DNA of 64,000 nucleotides from Sporothrix humicola. Its lineage: Eukaryota > Ascomycota > Sordariomycetes > Ophiostomatales > Ophiostomataceae. Location of the stretch: positions 186,001 to 250,000 of the forward strand of contig WNYE01000009.1 in the NCBI GenBank assembly GCA_021396245.1, read 5' to 3'. A model generated the notes under the pieces. That model saw nothing but the letters and a program-made list of their open reading frames with translations, made no database searches and had not been told where the DNA came from. A program made the translations under genes and the position numbers. Numbering within the stretch: position 1 is the first letter of the stretch; each line of letters begins with the position of its first letter. This document shows positions 10,359 through 22,099 of this stretch, piece by piece.

Positions 10359-12797
10359 ATGGCTGCGGACCCCAGCCACAACGTGCACCCGGAGCTGGTA
10401 TGCAATCGCGATGGGAATACTGGTCCAAAAAGACAGGGTTCTGATCTCCTTCAACAGCTACTAACTTTTCTTCTCTCCTGACAGCTCCCGCACATCCACC
10501 TCATCAGCGCATACCGCTACCCGCTCGTGCCGCGCTTCGGCATCCCCGAGGTGACCGATTGGCTGCTCAACTCGCCGCGCATCGCCCGTGACGGCGCGCC
10601 CTTTTTCTGGACGTTTCTCGACACGCCGCAGGATGGCTCGATTATCCTGACCTGGCAGCCGCTGCAGCGCATGGGCACCGAGTTTGCGTCCGACGGCTAC
10701 ATCTGGCCGCGCGGCGAGACCTATTACCAGCACGAGATCCGCGACGGGCTGATTCTCGAAGTGTTCCACCAGCCGATTGGCTACAGACCGGGCGAAGAGT
10801 TTGCTACGCACTCGCGGCGGCGCTTCCGGCTGATGCCGCCCAAGGTGCCCAACCCCAACGCGCCACAGGTCGACCCGAGCCTGTGGCTCGTGCACTACGG
10901 CCCCGTCGACGACCGCGAGGCGACGCCCGTCAAGAAGATCCGGCTCGACGCGCGCATTCGTGCCATGATGGACCACCGCCAAAACCTGCAGCGCGCCGGT
11001 CAGATCACGCGCAAGGAATTCATGCTGTCCGATCGTGTCAACTGGCCGCAGATCCCGCTGCCGCGCGATGCCCGCGTTCCCCCCGGTTATGCGACGGCCG
11101 GCGTGCCCCAGCAGATGGCGTATCCTCCGAACGCTGCACCGCCTGCTGCACCGCCCGCTAAGCGCGCGCGGCACTCGGCGGCGGCCAACGCTGCTGCTCA
11201 GGCCAATGCTGCGGCCGCTGCTGCCGCTGCAGCTGGTGGCCCCGGCGGCCCGGGTGGTCCCATGGACGCGGCCATTTACGAGGATGAGGAGGAGTACACG
11301 CGCGGTGACATGTTTGACGCCATCACGCCCCGTGATGTCAGCCTCGACCGCTATAAGCAGAACCACGAGTGGATGGAGGAGGTTATCTCGTCGCCGTACC
11401 GCATCAGCCAGATTGGCTATGCCGACCTAGGCCTCGGCCTCAAGGGCGAGCTGGCACCCGTCACAGAGGGCATCTTTGAGGGCCAGGCCTTTGACGCGTC
11501 CCTGCGGGTGCCCAAGAACCCCTACGTGGGCAAGCTGGACAGCAAGCTGGCTGACGAGTTCCGCAAGCGCGTCGAGGACAAGATCTCCACGACAAACAAC
11601 GAGATTGCCGAGATGAAGGCACGGCACGAGAAGCTCATTGCCAGCCTACACACCAACTCGGCCATGAAGAAGGCCGAGCACGACTTGCGCTTCACGGCCG
11701 AGGAGACGGGTCCCGAGATCTGGCGCATCGAGGGCCGTCTGCATGGCGACGACGATGCGACAAAGGACGAATCGAGCAACGGCGACAGCCACTGGAGCCA
11801 CCAGAAGCACCACAAGACGGTCGACGAGGTCGTGGCGCAGGTCGAGAACACTCTCGGCCGCAAGGTCGTCTCGTCCGGCGCAGTCGTTCGCGTCCAGGAT
11901 GGTGGCTACCGGGAACCATCCCCTGAACCTGAGCCGGAGCCAGAGCCGGAACCGGTGCCTGAGGTGCCCATCATCAGCGCTCCCGACTCGGGCCTGGCCG
12001 CACCGGGCAGCGTCTCGCTGTCGCAACACCCCTCGCCGGCCGGCTCTCAGCTTAGTGGTATTATGATTGGCGATGCCGACATGGATATGGGCGACACGGC
12101 AGCTGGCATGCTCGACCAGATGGAGTCAGTCTTTTCGCCGGCGGCATCGACGCCCGTCAACTTCCCCACACCGACACCAGCACCACAAACCCAGATCCAG
12201 CCACCGGGCCCGCCCTCGGCCTCTGGTCTGTCTAATGTGGCCACGCCCACTGGCGCTGCCGGTCCTTCTGGTGGTTCGCAGGCACCGTCTGTTACGGGCG
12301 CTGCCGGCTCGGGCGCAGGAACACCAGCACCCGATGCAAGCAAGCAGGCCTCGGGCGGTGATGTGGCCATGGCAGACGCTTCTGGCCAGGCTGGCCAAGC
12401 CGGAGCAGGTGACGACTGGGTTGTTGTGCCTCCTGGCGGCGGTGTCTCGCCGTCGGGCGGCGCTTCCGGCTCAACTCCCAACCCAACAGCAGGCGCTACT
12501 GGCGCAACACCAGTGCCGCCGCCATCAACGTCTGCCGTTCCTACACCGCCCGTCAAGTCGCCTGATGCCGCGCAGCAACAGGCCGCACAAGCATCTGGCA
12601 CGGGCAGCAAGCCCGAATCTGCTGTTCCCACGCCTGGCGCCGGTGCTATTGGCGGCGTCGACAGCGATTTCGGCTCGCTGGCCGACATGTCCACGGGCGC
12701 CGACCCTCTGGCTAGCATCGACGACGGCATCGACCTTAACATGGACATGGACGACTCGGCCTTTGGCGACGCCTTCCACGGCAGCGGGGACAACTAG
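10359..12797 (+). CDS. SSR4: SWI/SNF and RSC chromatin-remodelling complex subunit Ssr4 homologue
   Basis: Two exons, 10359-10397 and 10485-12797, give 783 residues. The first exon has 13 codons (MAADPSHNVHPEL), and the 87-nt intron has a CTAAC branch site. Residues about 14-200 match the fungal domain once called DUF1750 and now Ssr4 N-terminal: HLISAYRYPL, FFWTFLDTPQDGSIILTW, YIWPRGETYYQHE, LEVFHQPIGYRPGEEF and HSRRRFRL. In fission yeast Ssr4 is shared by SWI/SNF and RSC, the ATP-dependent nucleosome remodelers. Residues about 300-405 contain HEWMEEVISSPYRISQIGY and a helical stretch resembling the Ssr4 C-terminal region. Low-complexity parts are a poly-Ala run near residues 242-264, a Pro-Glu repeat near 495, and a Gly/Ser/Ala/Pro tail. 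The tail is probably disordered. The family is recalled from motifs, without alignment. Confidence 0.85.
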
Positions 12798-15450
12798 TTT
12801 CAGTACCTGTGAGAGGAAGTGCTTAATATGGGAATGAAGGGAAGGCTACTACGGTGATGGTTGTTTACTTGATTGTTTGAATTTTGATTTTGGCGTCAGA
12901 GAGATCCAGATATTTTTGTCTTTGTTTTTTTATATTGTTCTTTTACTTTTGTTTTCTTTTTCATTATCGCCATCCACTTTTTGTAGGGAAAAAAATAACG
13001 GTGCTCACAGGGAACAGCAACCTCTTTTTTCTGCCCTTTTTTCGGTTCTGTTCCTCATGCTTGTCTCTGTTTATATCTGTGTACTCGTATCTCCCGTTTT
13101 GTTTCTCATGTTTCCCAGCCATCAAATACACATTATATCCCAACCGAGATTTAACTTTTGTTCATCTGTTCTTTGTCTGAAGAGAGAAAATGCCAAGAGA
13201 TGAGATGCAACTCTACAATGGAGGGAAGGTACAACCGTGCCTAACAAACATGCATAAAACGAGGCTCAAAGGCAAGAGTGCGAATAGTCATCAAGACGAT
13301 TACATAAGGAAAGTGTTTTACAAAGTTCACAGCAAAAAAATCGTAGAATAAATGCAATGCCCAAATTTTAAGAGAAGAATGAATCAAACCACACTCTCCA
13401 TAATCAATGGTTCCTGACAGGAGAGGCAGTGCGATGTGCGTTTCAGCCAAGAGTGAACTGCGTGTCAGAGCCGCAGCTTGGACCCTTTTTCCTAGAATCC
13501 CCAATTGGGAAGGCAGGAGGCGGGCGTACCCGCTACTAGTGGCCTCACTTACAGCGCTCCTGCCCTGTATCTCACACGATAGTCGACGTCTCCTCCATGC
13601 TTGTTCGACACGACATCTCGGAAGAAAGCGTTCCTCGTCCTCCACACCATGTCTCCTCCACGCCTCCGTACGCCGTGACAGGGTTTGTTCAGTATTGTGA
13701 ATAAAAGCTTCTTTTTAGCGTTGTGCTTCCCCTGTCGCCACTGAGCTTAAACAGGGCCCTTGTTCTCCAGCGGTCGAGACCAAGGAGATGTCTTCACTTT
13801 ATTCTTATTTCTTTTTCTCGCTGTCGTCCTCCCTTTCGTCTCTTCCGATAGACCCATGTCGGTCTTGACGTCGGCTGGCCGTCGTCCCAGGAGCTTGTTG
13901 GGGCCAGCGTTGCATTTGCAGTGACAGGAGTCTGTTGTTCCTTTGAAGAGAATGGAGAAGGGGCTTCTGTCAGTATTCCACAGGTTAGATCTGTCTTCAA
14001 TTCTATTCCCATACTTTGCACTCTATGTCTGTCTCCTCTGATCTCCATCGACGCGTCAAGTGTGTCCACAGCCACAGTAGAGTCCACATCTCGGCCGTGA
14101 TGTGCAGAGCAGACGGCAGAGGATGGGCAGACAAGAGGGCAAGAAAATTCAAGAATTGGCAGGAAACCGACAAGAATTGGCAAGAAACGACAAGAGAAGA
14201 GCAGCACAAATCTCTGTGAATACTGTCAATCAAAAAGGCACAGAAAACAAGATGCACTCCGTAGATCGCTTGGCTCTGGGTGAATCGGTGGAGTGTCGTT
14301 TCAGGCTCGGGTCACAGAATGCCAAGCTTTGTTTGTTATGCTTGACAGAGGCTCTCTCCTTTGATTCTTTTGACGCTTTCACTGCCTCCACTCCCGAAGC
14401 ACCATCATGAGACGCACCCGCTTCTCACGATGTCCGTCTCCTGCTACCAGCAACCTGCCACCAGCAACCACCAAACAGCGACCGTGCTTGAAAGTGACCT
14501 CGAGCAGCCCCGTGTTTCCACTACTCCACAAGTACCTCCTAACATTGACTCGGACGTCCACAGTCTTCATCTCTTCCCCAATCCATAATCGTCCATTTGT
14601 TTCCTTGGCCCATTTTGCCCTCAGACTCGTAGTGTCGCAAATCATTGACGCCCTCTTATTCTTCCGTCCTCCTGTTATTCCTTCTTTCCTCCGTTCTATT
14701 GTCTCTCCTCTCCCTTCTCCCCACTTACACGCCCCAGACCTGTCATCTGGGCTCTGAACATGGACTGTTCTGTCATTCGTAGTCGCCCCATCCCTGCCTG
14801 GCATTTGCTGATGCTCCCGTACTTTCCCATCTTCGATGCTGTCGGCTGTCGATTGTCAACTGCCTTCGCCTTTTCGTAGTATGTACTCGTAACCCTGTCG
14901 TTCCATGCGGCAGTCGTTTAATCCGGGTAACCCCATGGCCGGCTCATTCGGGGGTTCCACGTTTGTGTGTCTTTCTGTGTCTTTGCCTGTTTTCTCGTGA
15001 CTTTGCATTTTGTGACGGCCTGTCGTCTATTCTGCCTTTTCTCCCTTCCCGTCCCCTTTCCTTCGATCTCTTCCTCTTTCCTTCCTCTTTTCTCTTTTCC
15101 CTTCTTCTCTTTTTTCTTCCTTTCTTCCTTATCCAACACTGGTCTGTAGTTTCTTTCGTCCGTCCTTTTCGTGTTTGTCGGTGACAATCTTTCCCTTCTT
15201 TTTTCTCTTCTCTTTCTCTTCTTCACTTCTCTTCTACTACCCTCTTTTTTTATCACCAACCTCTGCAGTGCAGGCCTTTTTTATCACCTAGGTTGATCCT
15301 ATTTTTTTCGACAATAACGTTTTTAACTCGATCACTTGATCATTACCGTCTCTTCCTATTCTTCGAGTCGACCCCGGCGGTTGTTTTTTTCTCAGTCTCT
15401 CTTTCGAATATCATCTTATATACCCCCGTCTCGACGACACTTTTTTCACA
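12798..15450. other. Intergenic region
   Basis: About 12,880-13,200 is T-rich and looks like the 3' side of SSR4. About 14,990-15,450 is an unusually long CT-rich leader running into the GPI-type gene at 15451, with TATATACC near 15,418. The middle holds a short tandem duplication at 14150-14190. I see no gene with support. Confidence 0.55.
14150..14190. repeat. Short imperfect tandem duplication (21 + 20 nt)
   Basis: CAAGAATTGGCAGGAAACCGA at 14150-14170 is followed directly by a near-copy at 14171-14190 with one substitution and one base missing. It lies between genes and its function is unknown. Confidence 0.7.
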
Positions 15451-16953
15451 ATGCATTTCTCGGCAACCGCGATCACGACGCTGCTCCTGGCCACGTCCGC
15501 CCTGGCCGCCAACCAGCAGCAGCAGAACGGCCAGCAGAACAACACCCAGTCGTCCGCCACTACGGCCGTCGCCGCCAACGGTGGTAACAACAACAACAAC
15601 GGCGGCAAGAACGCAAATGCCAACAACGGAAACGCCAACAAGGGCAACGCCAATGCCAATGCCGCCAACACCAACGTCAACACTCTCCTGACCAGCCTCG
15701 CCAAGGCCGGCAAGGGCTCCAAGAACTTTAACAACGGCGGCACGGCGACGGCGGCCGCCAACGTCAACACGAACGCGAACGCTGCCGCTGCCAACAACGC
15801 CGCTGCTGCGTCGGCTGCTCTGGCCGGCACGGCCGGTGGCCTCAAGCCCCTTCCCGGTCTGCAGACGGCTGCTGCCAACGCCAATGCCCAGGGCGGCGGC
15901 GCGCTCAAGCCTCTGCCCGGTCTGGCGGGCGTGACGGCTCCTCCGGAGAACACGGCGCTGGCGGCACTGACGGCGACGCTGCTGGCGACGGTGAGCAGCA
16001 ACACGGCACTGGGCAGTGCTGCGACGGCCACCGCTGCGGCTGCGGCTGGTGGTGTGGCCAACGCCAACACGGCCTCTCTCAAGCCTCTGGGCGCCGCCTC
16101 ATCGGCCGTCACGGGCTCGCTCAAGCCTCTCGGCGGCGGTTCGGCAGCCACGACGGCCGCCGCTGCTGCTGCCGTGGGTGGCGCTTCGGTCGCTGCCGGC
16201 TCGATCCAGGGCTTCCAGACTGTCTCGGGTGCCGCGACGGCTGTCGGTGCTGCTGATGCGGCTGGCACGACTGCTGCTGCCGCTGCCGCCTCGGTTGCTG
16301 GTGCTGGTACTGTCCAGGCCATTGGCACTGCCGCCGGCGCTGCTGCTTCTGTCGCTACTGCTGCTGGTGCCGGTGCTGCTCTGACTCCTCTTGGCGGTGC
16401 TGGTACGACTGTCGCTGCTCCGGCTGCCTCTTCTGGCAGTGGCAGCGGTGCCGCCGCTGCTGTTGGTGCTGGTGCTGCCGGTGCTGCGGCTGGTGTCGCT
16501 GCCGGCGCTGCTGGTGTTGCCGCTGCAAACTCTGGTTCTGGCTCATCTGAAGACGAAGCCCTCAAGCCTCTCCCCGGCACCATCGCCACGAGCGACGCTT
16601 CCCTCGAGGCTCTGCCCACGGACACGGTCGCAGGCAACAATGCCGGTGGCGCTGCTGCTGCGACGACGACATCGTCTGGCACCGAGGAGACTGGTGCGGC
16701 CGGCGCCAACGGCAGCGGCGTGTCGACCATGGTGATGACGACCAACGGCCAGACGATCACGATGGTAATGACGGGCTCGATGACCATGTCGACGGCCAAG
16801 GCGACGGCAACGGAGACGGGTGCCAGCGCGAGCGGCACCGTCGTGACGACGAGCGGTGCAGCACCGTCAGCGCTGCTGGTGGCCGGCTCGGCCGGTTCTG
16901 TGGTTGTGGCATTGGTGTCGGCTGTTGTTGGTCTGACGGTGATGTTGATCTAA
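15451..16953 (+). CDS. Ala/Asn/Gly-rich GPI-anchored-type cell wall protein with LKPLPG repeats
   Basis: A single exon of 500 residues. MHFSATAITTLLLATSALAA is a clear signal peptide with cleavage near residue 20. The mature protein begins with a Gln/Asn-rich stretch (residues about 21-75), continues as long Ala/Thr/Gly/Val-rich low complexity, and ends with a small-residue region followed by a hydrophobic tail (residues about 472-500, ending VVGLTVMLI). That end fits a GPI-attachment signal. A motif LKPLPG or LKPLG recurs six times, starting near 15841, 15904, 16078, 16120, 16381 (LTPLG) and 16558. The family is unrecognised; wall location is inferred from the two end signals. The Ala-rich coding leaves the opposite strand open for hundreds of codons, which I treat as a composition artefact. 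Convergent with INO1, about 500 bp away. Confidence 0.8.
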   Translation: MHFSATAITTLLLATSALAANQQQQNGQQNNTQSSATTAVAANGGNNNNNGGKNANANNGNANKGNANANAANTNVNTLLTSLAKAGKGSKNFNNGGTATAAANVNTNANAAAANNAAAASAALAGTAGGLKPLPGLQTAAANANAQGGGALKPLPGLAGVTAPPENTALAALTATLLATVSSNTALGSAATATAAAAAGGVANANTASLKPLGAASSAVTGSLKPLGGGSAATTAAAAAAVGGASVAAGSIQGFQTVSGAATAVGAADAAGTTAAAAAASVAGAGTVQAIGTAAGAAASVATAAGAGAALTPLGGAGTTVAAPAASSGSGSGAAAAVGAGAAGAAAGVAAGAAGVAAANSGSGSSEDEALKPLPGTIATSDASLEALPTDTVAGNNAGGAAAATTTSSGTEETGAAGANGSGVSTMVMTTNGQTITMVMTGSMTMSTAKATATETGASASGTVVTTSGAAPSALLVAGSAGSVVVALVSAVVGLTVMLI

Positions 16954-17450
16954 GAAAAATAAGGGGAGGTTAGTGGTGTGTGCTTGGACTGTTGGTTGGT
17001 ATCTTACCCTGTTGGACCTGGATATTGTTCTGTTCCTGGATGTTAGAATGCTAGAATAGAAACTATTCTGTCTGGCCCTTTTTCTTTGTCTTTATTTTAT
17101 TTACTCTTCACATTCTTCTTCACTTCTTTACTATTACATGCAATTATAAACAGTTATTATCCAAAAAAAGATGGGAAGAGATAGATTGGTTTTAATGTGG
17201 TTTTATTGTTTCCAAAAAGATTGTTGAATGGGCCAACGAGACTTGAGCAAGCTCGCGGCAAACGAAAGTAAGAGAAGTCTCAGAGAAGAGAGTATGCAAC
17301 ACGCAGAAGCATGGGCACCCTCAATTCTGATGACTACAAAGTGCCAAAAGGCAGGGCGGGGCGTACAAGGGAGCGGGTGTGTATTTCAACGACCTAGCCC
17401 AGCACATTGTTACACCCCTCAAGTCTTTCTGAGAGAGAAGAAGAAAAGAC
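16954..17450. other. Intergenic region between convergent genes
   Basis: 3' ends of the GPI-type gene (+) and INO1 (-). AT-rich around 17,040-17,215. No gene seen. Confidence 0.6.
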
Positions 17451-19067
17451 TTAGAACAGCTTGTGCTCAAGAGTCATGTCCGACTCGGGCTCGAGACCGA
17501 CGCAGGCGCGGAAGATGTTGGTCAGGGCAGCGCGCTGCTTGGCCAGAGCGTTGACAACCGGGGTGCCAGGAGGGGTCAGAGGAGCCTTAAGCATGTAGCT
17601 GAGCACGCTGAGCACAGAGTGGAAGTTCTTGTACTCGGCGGCGCCGTTGGCGCGCCACTGGATGCGGGTCATCATCTCGCCAATGAGGACAAGGTCGATG
17701 ATGAGGGGCGAGGCCAGCAGCGAGTCCTCGCAGACGTTGAACAGGCTGATGGTCTGGTGGCCGCCCAGGAAGATCTCGGCGTAGTACTCGTCCAGAGCAC
17801 GCTTGTTGTCGCCGACAGCAGGCATGTACTTGATGACGACCGTGTGGTCGGGCTTCTCGCCGGGCTTGTACAGCACGGTGTTGGCCTCGACCATGTCGTC
17901 GACGACGTTCGACTTGGAGATCTCCTTGGACCGGAACTGGCGCTGCGAGCTCAAGTTCTTGCCGTCGTTGTTGCCCAGGTGGTTGTAGCTGGCAATCGAC
18001 GTCAGGCGGATACCGGCGTTGATCAGGAAGTCAACGAGAGCCGACTTCATCTTGGTCTGGCCCGACTTGAAGTCGTCACCGCCAATGAAGGCGTTGTGCT
18101 TCTCAGCCAGGTCAATGGCACCAGGAACGAAAGTGTTCTGGGGCGAACCGTTGATGAAGGGAGCGTTCTCGAGGATCGAGGCAACGGCGAACACGGTCGA
18201 GGGGGCAACCTCCTCGTGGCCGGCCTTGATGGAAGCCAGGAGGTTGTCGGCCGTGTCGTTGACGCCCTCAATGATGTCAGCGAAGCGCTCAGTGTTGGCA
18301 GTCCAGAGGACAATGACCTTGTCCAGGTTGTTGGCGGCCTTGAACTCGCGGATGTCGGCACGGAGCTTCTCAACGTGGGCCCACTCGGCCTTGGAGCCGG
18401 GCAGGACGTTGTCGGCGCGGTCCTCCTGGTTAGCAGCAATGAAATCGGGGTAGTAGATGCTGGGGAGGGGCTTCATGGCAGCCATCTCCTTCTGGACCAT
18501 CTGCTTGAGGGTGGGCTCCAGAACAGCGGCGCGGTCCATGGACTCGGCCATGTTGAGGCTGCTAATGTCCCAGCCGCCAATGACCAGGTCGTTGGGGTGG
18601 ACCATGGGCAGAACATCGTGGAAGGGGATGTTCACGTCGCGGTTGGTGGCCGCGTCGGTGCCCAGCTTGAGGGTCGAGCCCATGACAATGGAGCCGTAGT
18701 AGTTGGCAGCACGGGGGCCCTCGCGGGTGTCCCAGGTCAGGCCGCGGCGGTTGGCAATGATGCCGGCCGTCACGGTCGAGCCGTTGTTGCCGCCCCAGCC
18801 AACCAGCATGACACCGGTCTTGGGGACAGCGCGCTCCGTCTTGAAGTCGTAGAGCGTCTCCTTGGGGGTGGCCGTGAAGCGGCCGTCAGGGCCCGCGGTG
18901 ACCGAGGTCGTGCGGTACGTGTACTTGGACTCAATGGTGCTGTCCGTGTAGGTCACGTTAGGCGAGGTGACGGTGAAAAGGTTGCCGGCGGCGGCAGTCT
19001 GGCCGTTGAGGCCGTTGATCGGTCCATCTCCGTTGCTGGAGGAGTCGATTTCAGCGTGGGGGGCCAT
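17451..19067 (-). CDS. INO1: Inositol-3-phosphate synthase
   Basis: A single exon of 538 residues, family-typical length. The enzyme converts glucose 6-phosphate to 1D-myo-inositol 3-phosphate with NAD as cofactor, the first step of inositol and phosphatidylinositol synthesis, in the cytosol. The NAD-binding glycine motif is at residues 89-97 (VGWGGNNGS). Other family signatures are IGGWDISSLNMAESMDRA, GGDDFKSGQTKMKS, SYNHLGNNDGKNLS and FRSKEISKSNVVDDM, followed by GGHQTISLFNVCEDSLLA. The start MAPHAEID is the first ATG after a CT-rich leader; the frame is open 49 codons further up, but that part reads like leader sequence. Orthologues in many fungi contain introns, whereas this copy reads through without one. 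No inositol-responsive promoter element is claimed. The identity is very secure. Confidence 0.97.
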   Translation of the reverse strand: MAPHAEIDSSSNGDGPINGLNGQTAAAGNLFTVTSPNVTYTDSTIESKYTYRTTSVTAGPDGRFTATPKETLYDFKTERAVPKTGVMLVGWGGNNGSTVTAGIIANRRGLTWDTREGPRAANYYGSIVMGSTLKLGTDAATNRDVNIPFHDVLPMVHPNDLVIGGWDISSLNMAESMDRAAVLEPTLKQMVQKEMAAMKPLPSIYYPDFIAANQEDRADNVLPGSKAEWAHVEKLRADIREFKAANNLDKVIVLWTANTERFADIIEGVNDTADNLLASIKAGHEEVAPSTVFAVASILENAPFINGSPQNTFVPGAIDLAEKHNAFIGGDDFKSGQTKMKSALVDFLINAGIRLTSIASYNHLGNNDGKNLSSQRQFRSKEISKSNVVDDMVEANTVLYKPGEKPDHTVVIKYMPAVGDNKRALDEYYAEIFLGGHQTISLFNVCEDSLLASPLIIDLVLIGEMMTRIQWRANGAAEYKNFHSVLSVLSYMLKAPLTPPGTPVVNALAKQRAALTNIFRACVGLEPESDMTLEHKLF

Positions 19068-22000
19068 TTTGAAATGATTCTTGACGAGATTGGAGATGTT
19101 GAGAGTTGGTGTTTGCTTGAAGGTTTGAGAGAGGGAGAAAAGAAGAGAAGATGTTTGCGGATGAGAGAAAAAGAGAAGAGAGAGGACAAAAAAGAGAAGA
19201 TGCTGTTTAGACAAGTGCTCTTTTATTGTGTTTGGATTGAGTCCGCTGAACTACCCGGGGACGCAGTGCAACGGCCTCCAGCAAACGGGTGATGGACCCT
19301 GTGAGGAAGGAGTCAGTAAATGTCATGATGAGAAGGAGCGGTAGGTGAGGGAGAGGTCATGGGACCCCATCTGTGAGCAGACCAAGAGCAGACCAGACGC
19401 AGACTAAGTGCCGAGAGAAGGGCAAGCTCAGGGCAGGACCAGAACAGACTCAAGGCAAACACAGAAGGAGCTCACGAACACCTCCGCACCTCGAGTTTGC
19501 TCTCGGGAGGGAAGGAACGACCGGGACCGGTCTGCCAAGACCGGCATCAGGGGAGCACGTACGAGTTGAGGAGATTAGAAAACGTTTTGGCGGTATTTGG
19601 TGATCGCGACCCTGGAGAGCGCGATCATCCAACTAAAAAACGGTTTTGTTTATAGAAAGGGGAGGGGGCCGTAGCCGAAGTCGTAAAAACAAAACTGAGA
19701 GTTGAGGTTTGGAGCTGCAAAAGCAGAGTGAGCAGAAGGTGTGCGAAGAATGTTTGGGAACTGAAGCGTTGGAGAGAAAAAGGAAAGAGCAAAGGAGAGA
19801 CTATCGTGAGAGAGAGCAGGTAGGGGGGTGAACGATATATATGTGTGAAGTGCAGGCCAGCAGGGTCCCTCGTCCCTTCCTTCTTTGGATCGTCCATGGC
19901 ACTTGTGTCTTAGTCGGCTCCTGCTGTGTTTTGTTGAGCTGCCCAGCCGTAATACCACAGCCGACTACGGGCGAAAAGGGGAAGGCACGGGAAAAAATGG
20001 CATGTGGTGGATCACCCGAGGGGCACGGCGGTGAGCACTTTGGGCCTTTGAGAGCAGTCGTTCCTGACATTATCTGACTTGCGCGATAACGGGGTGAGGG
20101 GCAAGTGGGCACAAAGTGGGCGGTTGCGCCTGCTTATCGCAGTGGCCGGAAGGCCTCGGAGGGGCAGAAGGGCACAGAAAGGCACAGCGCGCTACGAATA
20201 TTATGCCATTCTGCCACTGTCAACACACAAAAGAACGGCGGGCGGTCTTGTCTCTGCTAGCGACATAGTAGCGAGAAAAATGAAAATGCACACTCGAGGC
20301 ACGCTACTGCAGGTAAAAAGCAAGGCGCGTTACAGCGTTGCTTAGTCCCAATACTTGCTAGATCTTCCTCCTCGAAAAGTACTGTTTATTTCGTCGTCCG
20401 CGCTTTCCTTCAGTGAGCAGCACATCCCCGAGGTAGACTCGGAGCGTAGGCAGACGGCAGGTGCGATTGTGCTCCTTCTATAATCTTATCGGGCACATAT
20501 CATGAGATAGCAAGACACACTTCTGCAAAAGCTCACATGCAGTAGTCCAGATAAGTGAGTATGTTTCTGTATCGCCTGTATCTGTCTATCTGTATGTGTC
20601 TGTATGTGATAAGGCAGCCGGGTGCCCTTTCCCGTTGATTTGACGGTCGTGTACATTTTCTTTTGATTTCCACATTGTTAGGTTGTTTTGAATCCACGGC
20701 GTCTTCTTTTCTGTGGATTTTTGCTTTCCAGCCCATGTAATTTCCATTTCTTGAATTTTTTTTTTCAGACTCCCAGCCATGCCGCGTATGCCCTTGATTC
20801 CACAAAAAGAGGATTGACACTCGGTTCTGTCTGCTAAATTAGCGTGACGAGTGCCCTTATTCTCACAGGGCGGAAAGTCACTTTTGGTCAATCATCGTGC
20901 CTTCCTAAAGTTGAAGTTGTTGTGTTCTTGCCTCTCTCTTGGCACTTGCCTTTTTTATTCGGTTCTCTCGCTTTCTTTACTGTTTCCCTTTTCACTTTCC
21001 ACTTCTCTCAGTCCTCGTCCTGCATATTGCCTGCATACTGCCTCTTTTAGCATCTCCGGCGGCGCACATCGTTCGTTTGGTCCAAGACCCAAAGCTCGCT
21101 TCGAGGAAAGAGCGGCTGTTTCTCCGAGCACGACACGAAGGGAAAGAGCAGACACGGCCAGACAGGGAGGACGCCGACCGATCGGTTGCCGTCCTTACCT
21201 TTCGTCTTCAATTAATTTTGTTGCCTAACCCGCGCGTTCCTGCCACCAAAACACCTTCAAGTCTTTCTTTCACAAAGCCCTGCATTTGCAAGACCCTTTT
21301 CTTTTGATCTTTTGATCCGACGATTATCATTTGACAACTGACATTATCCCCCATTATTTCCCCTTTTTTCACTCTTCACTCCCACACAAACTCTGCCCAC
21401 AGTTCCACCCACCACTTGGAGTCTCCATCCCACTATCCCACCTATCCCACCTTTTCCTCCATCCACCACCCCGCTGTAATTCAACCCCCACTGTACGGCG
21501 AACGAAGTATATTTTGTGTGCAGATTGTGCAAGGAGAGACAAGACAGAAGGAACCCCGCCATTCCGATGCAGCACTGTCACTGTCGTTCCACGACATTGT
21601 GCTCGCAATTGTTCGCAGTTTCTGCAGTCCATGTTCGTCCTCCCCGCTATCGGTCTTCTGGACACTTGGACAACTGTAATTTCAATGTGGTCCACTTGTT
21701 CTGGCAGGCCAGCCTGGCAGAAAGGTGGTTGGGTCAAGGCTGGTGTTGTGGGAGGACGAGTGAGAGGCTGGCGGTCAACGACGGCCTAACGACTGACGAC
21801 CTCTGGTTGGCTGCTTTATTTTTCTTATTGATTTTCGTTTTTGATTTTTATGGAATTTTCGACGTCGGACAGTCTCATCCCAAACTTTTACGTTTTTGAT
21901 GAAAATCGGCAAGAAGACAGACAGGACAGGCAGGGCCGGCCAAACATGCCCCGCCGGCTCGGGTTTTCATCATACTCCGGGAACGATATTTTGTGCAGTC

Positions 22001-22099
22001 CAATACATTCCAACTGCCCGGCTTTTCGAAGAAGAAGATGCAGTATGTGTCTCTGTCTATGGCCTTTGCCTCCACCTGCCGCCAGTGTCAGATACCGGC
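19068..22099. other. Gene-free region upstream of INO1
   Basis: The first 150 bp or so (minus strand) are the CT-rich INO1 leader. Beyond that, open frames are short and without motifs. A CT-rich plus-strand tract at about 21,240-21,480 looks like a leader, but no convincing coding sequence follows it. Confidence 0.5.

Noticed and set aside
12047..12793. 248-codon open frame antisense to the 3' end of SSR4
   Set aside because: Mirrors the low-complexity Ser/Gly/Ala/Pro tail. No independent evidence.
15411..16838. 475-codon open frame antisense to the GPI-type gene
   Set aside because: An Ala/Val/Pro-rich peptide caused by the Ala-rich coding strand; no start context and no domain.
17463..19292. 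609-codon open frame antisense to INO1
   Set aside because: INO1 is certain on the other strand. The antisense peptide is Val/Gly/Asp/Leu-rich with no motif, as expected from strongly GC-biased third codon positions.
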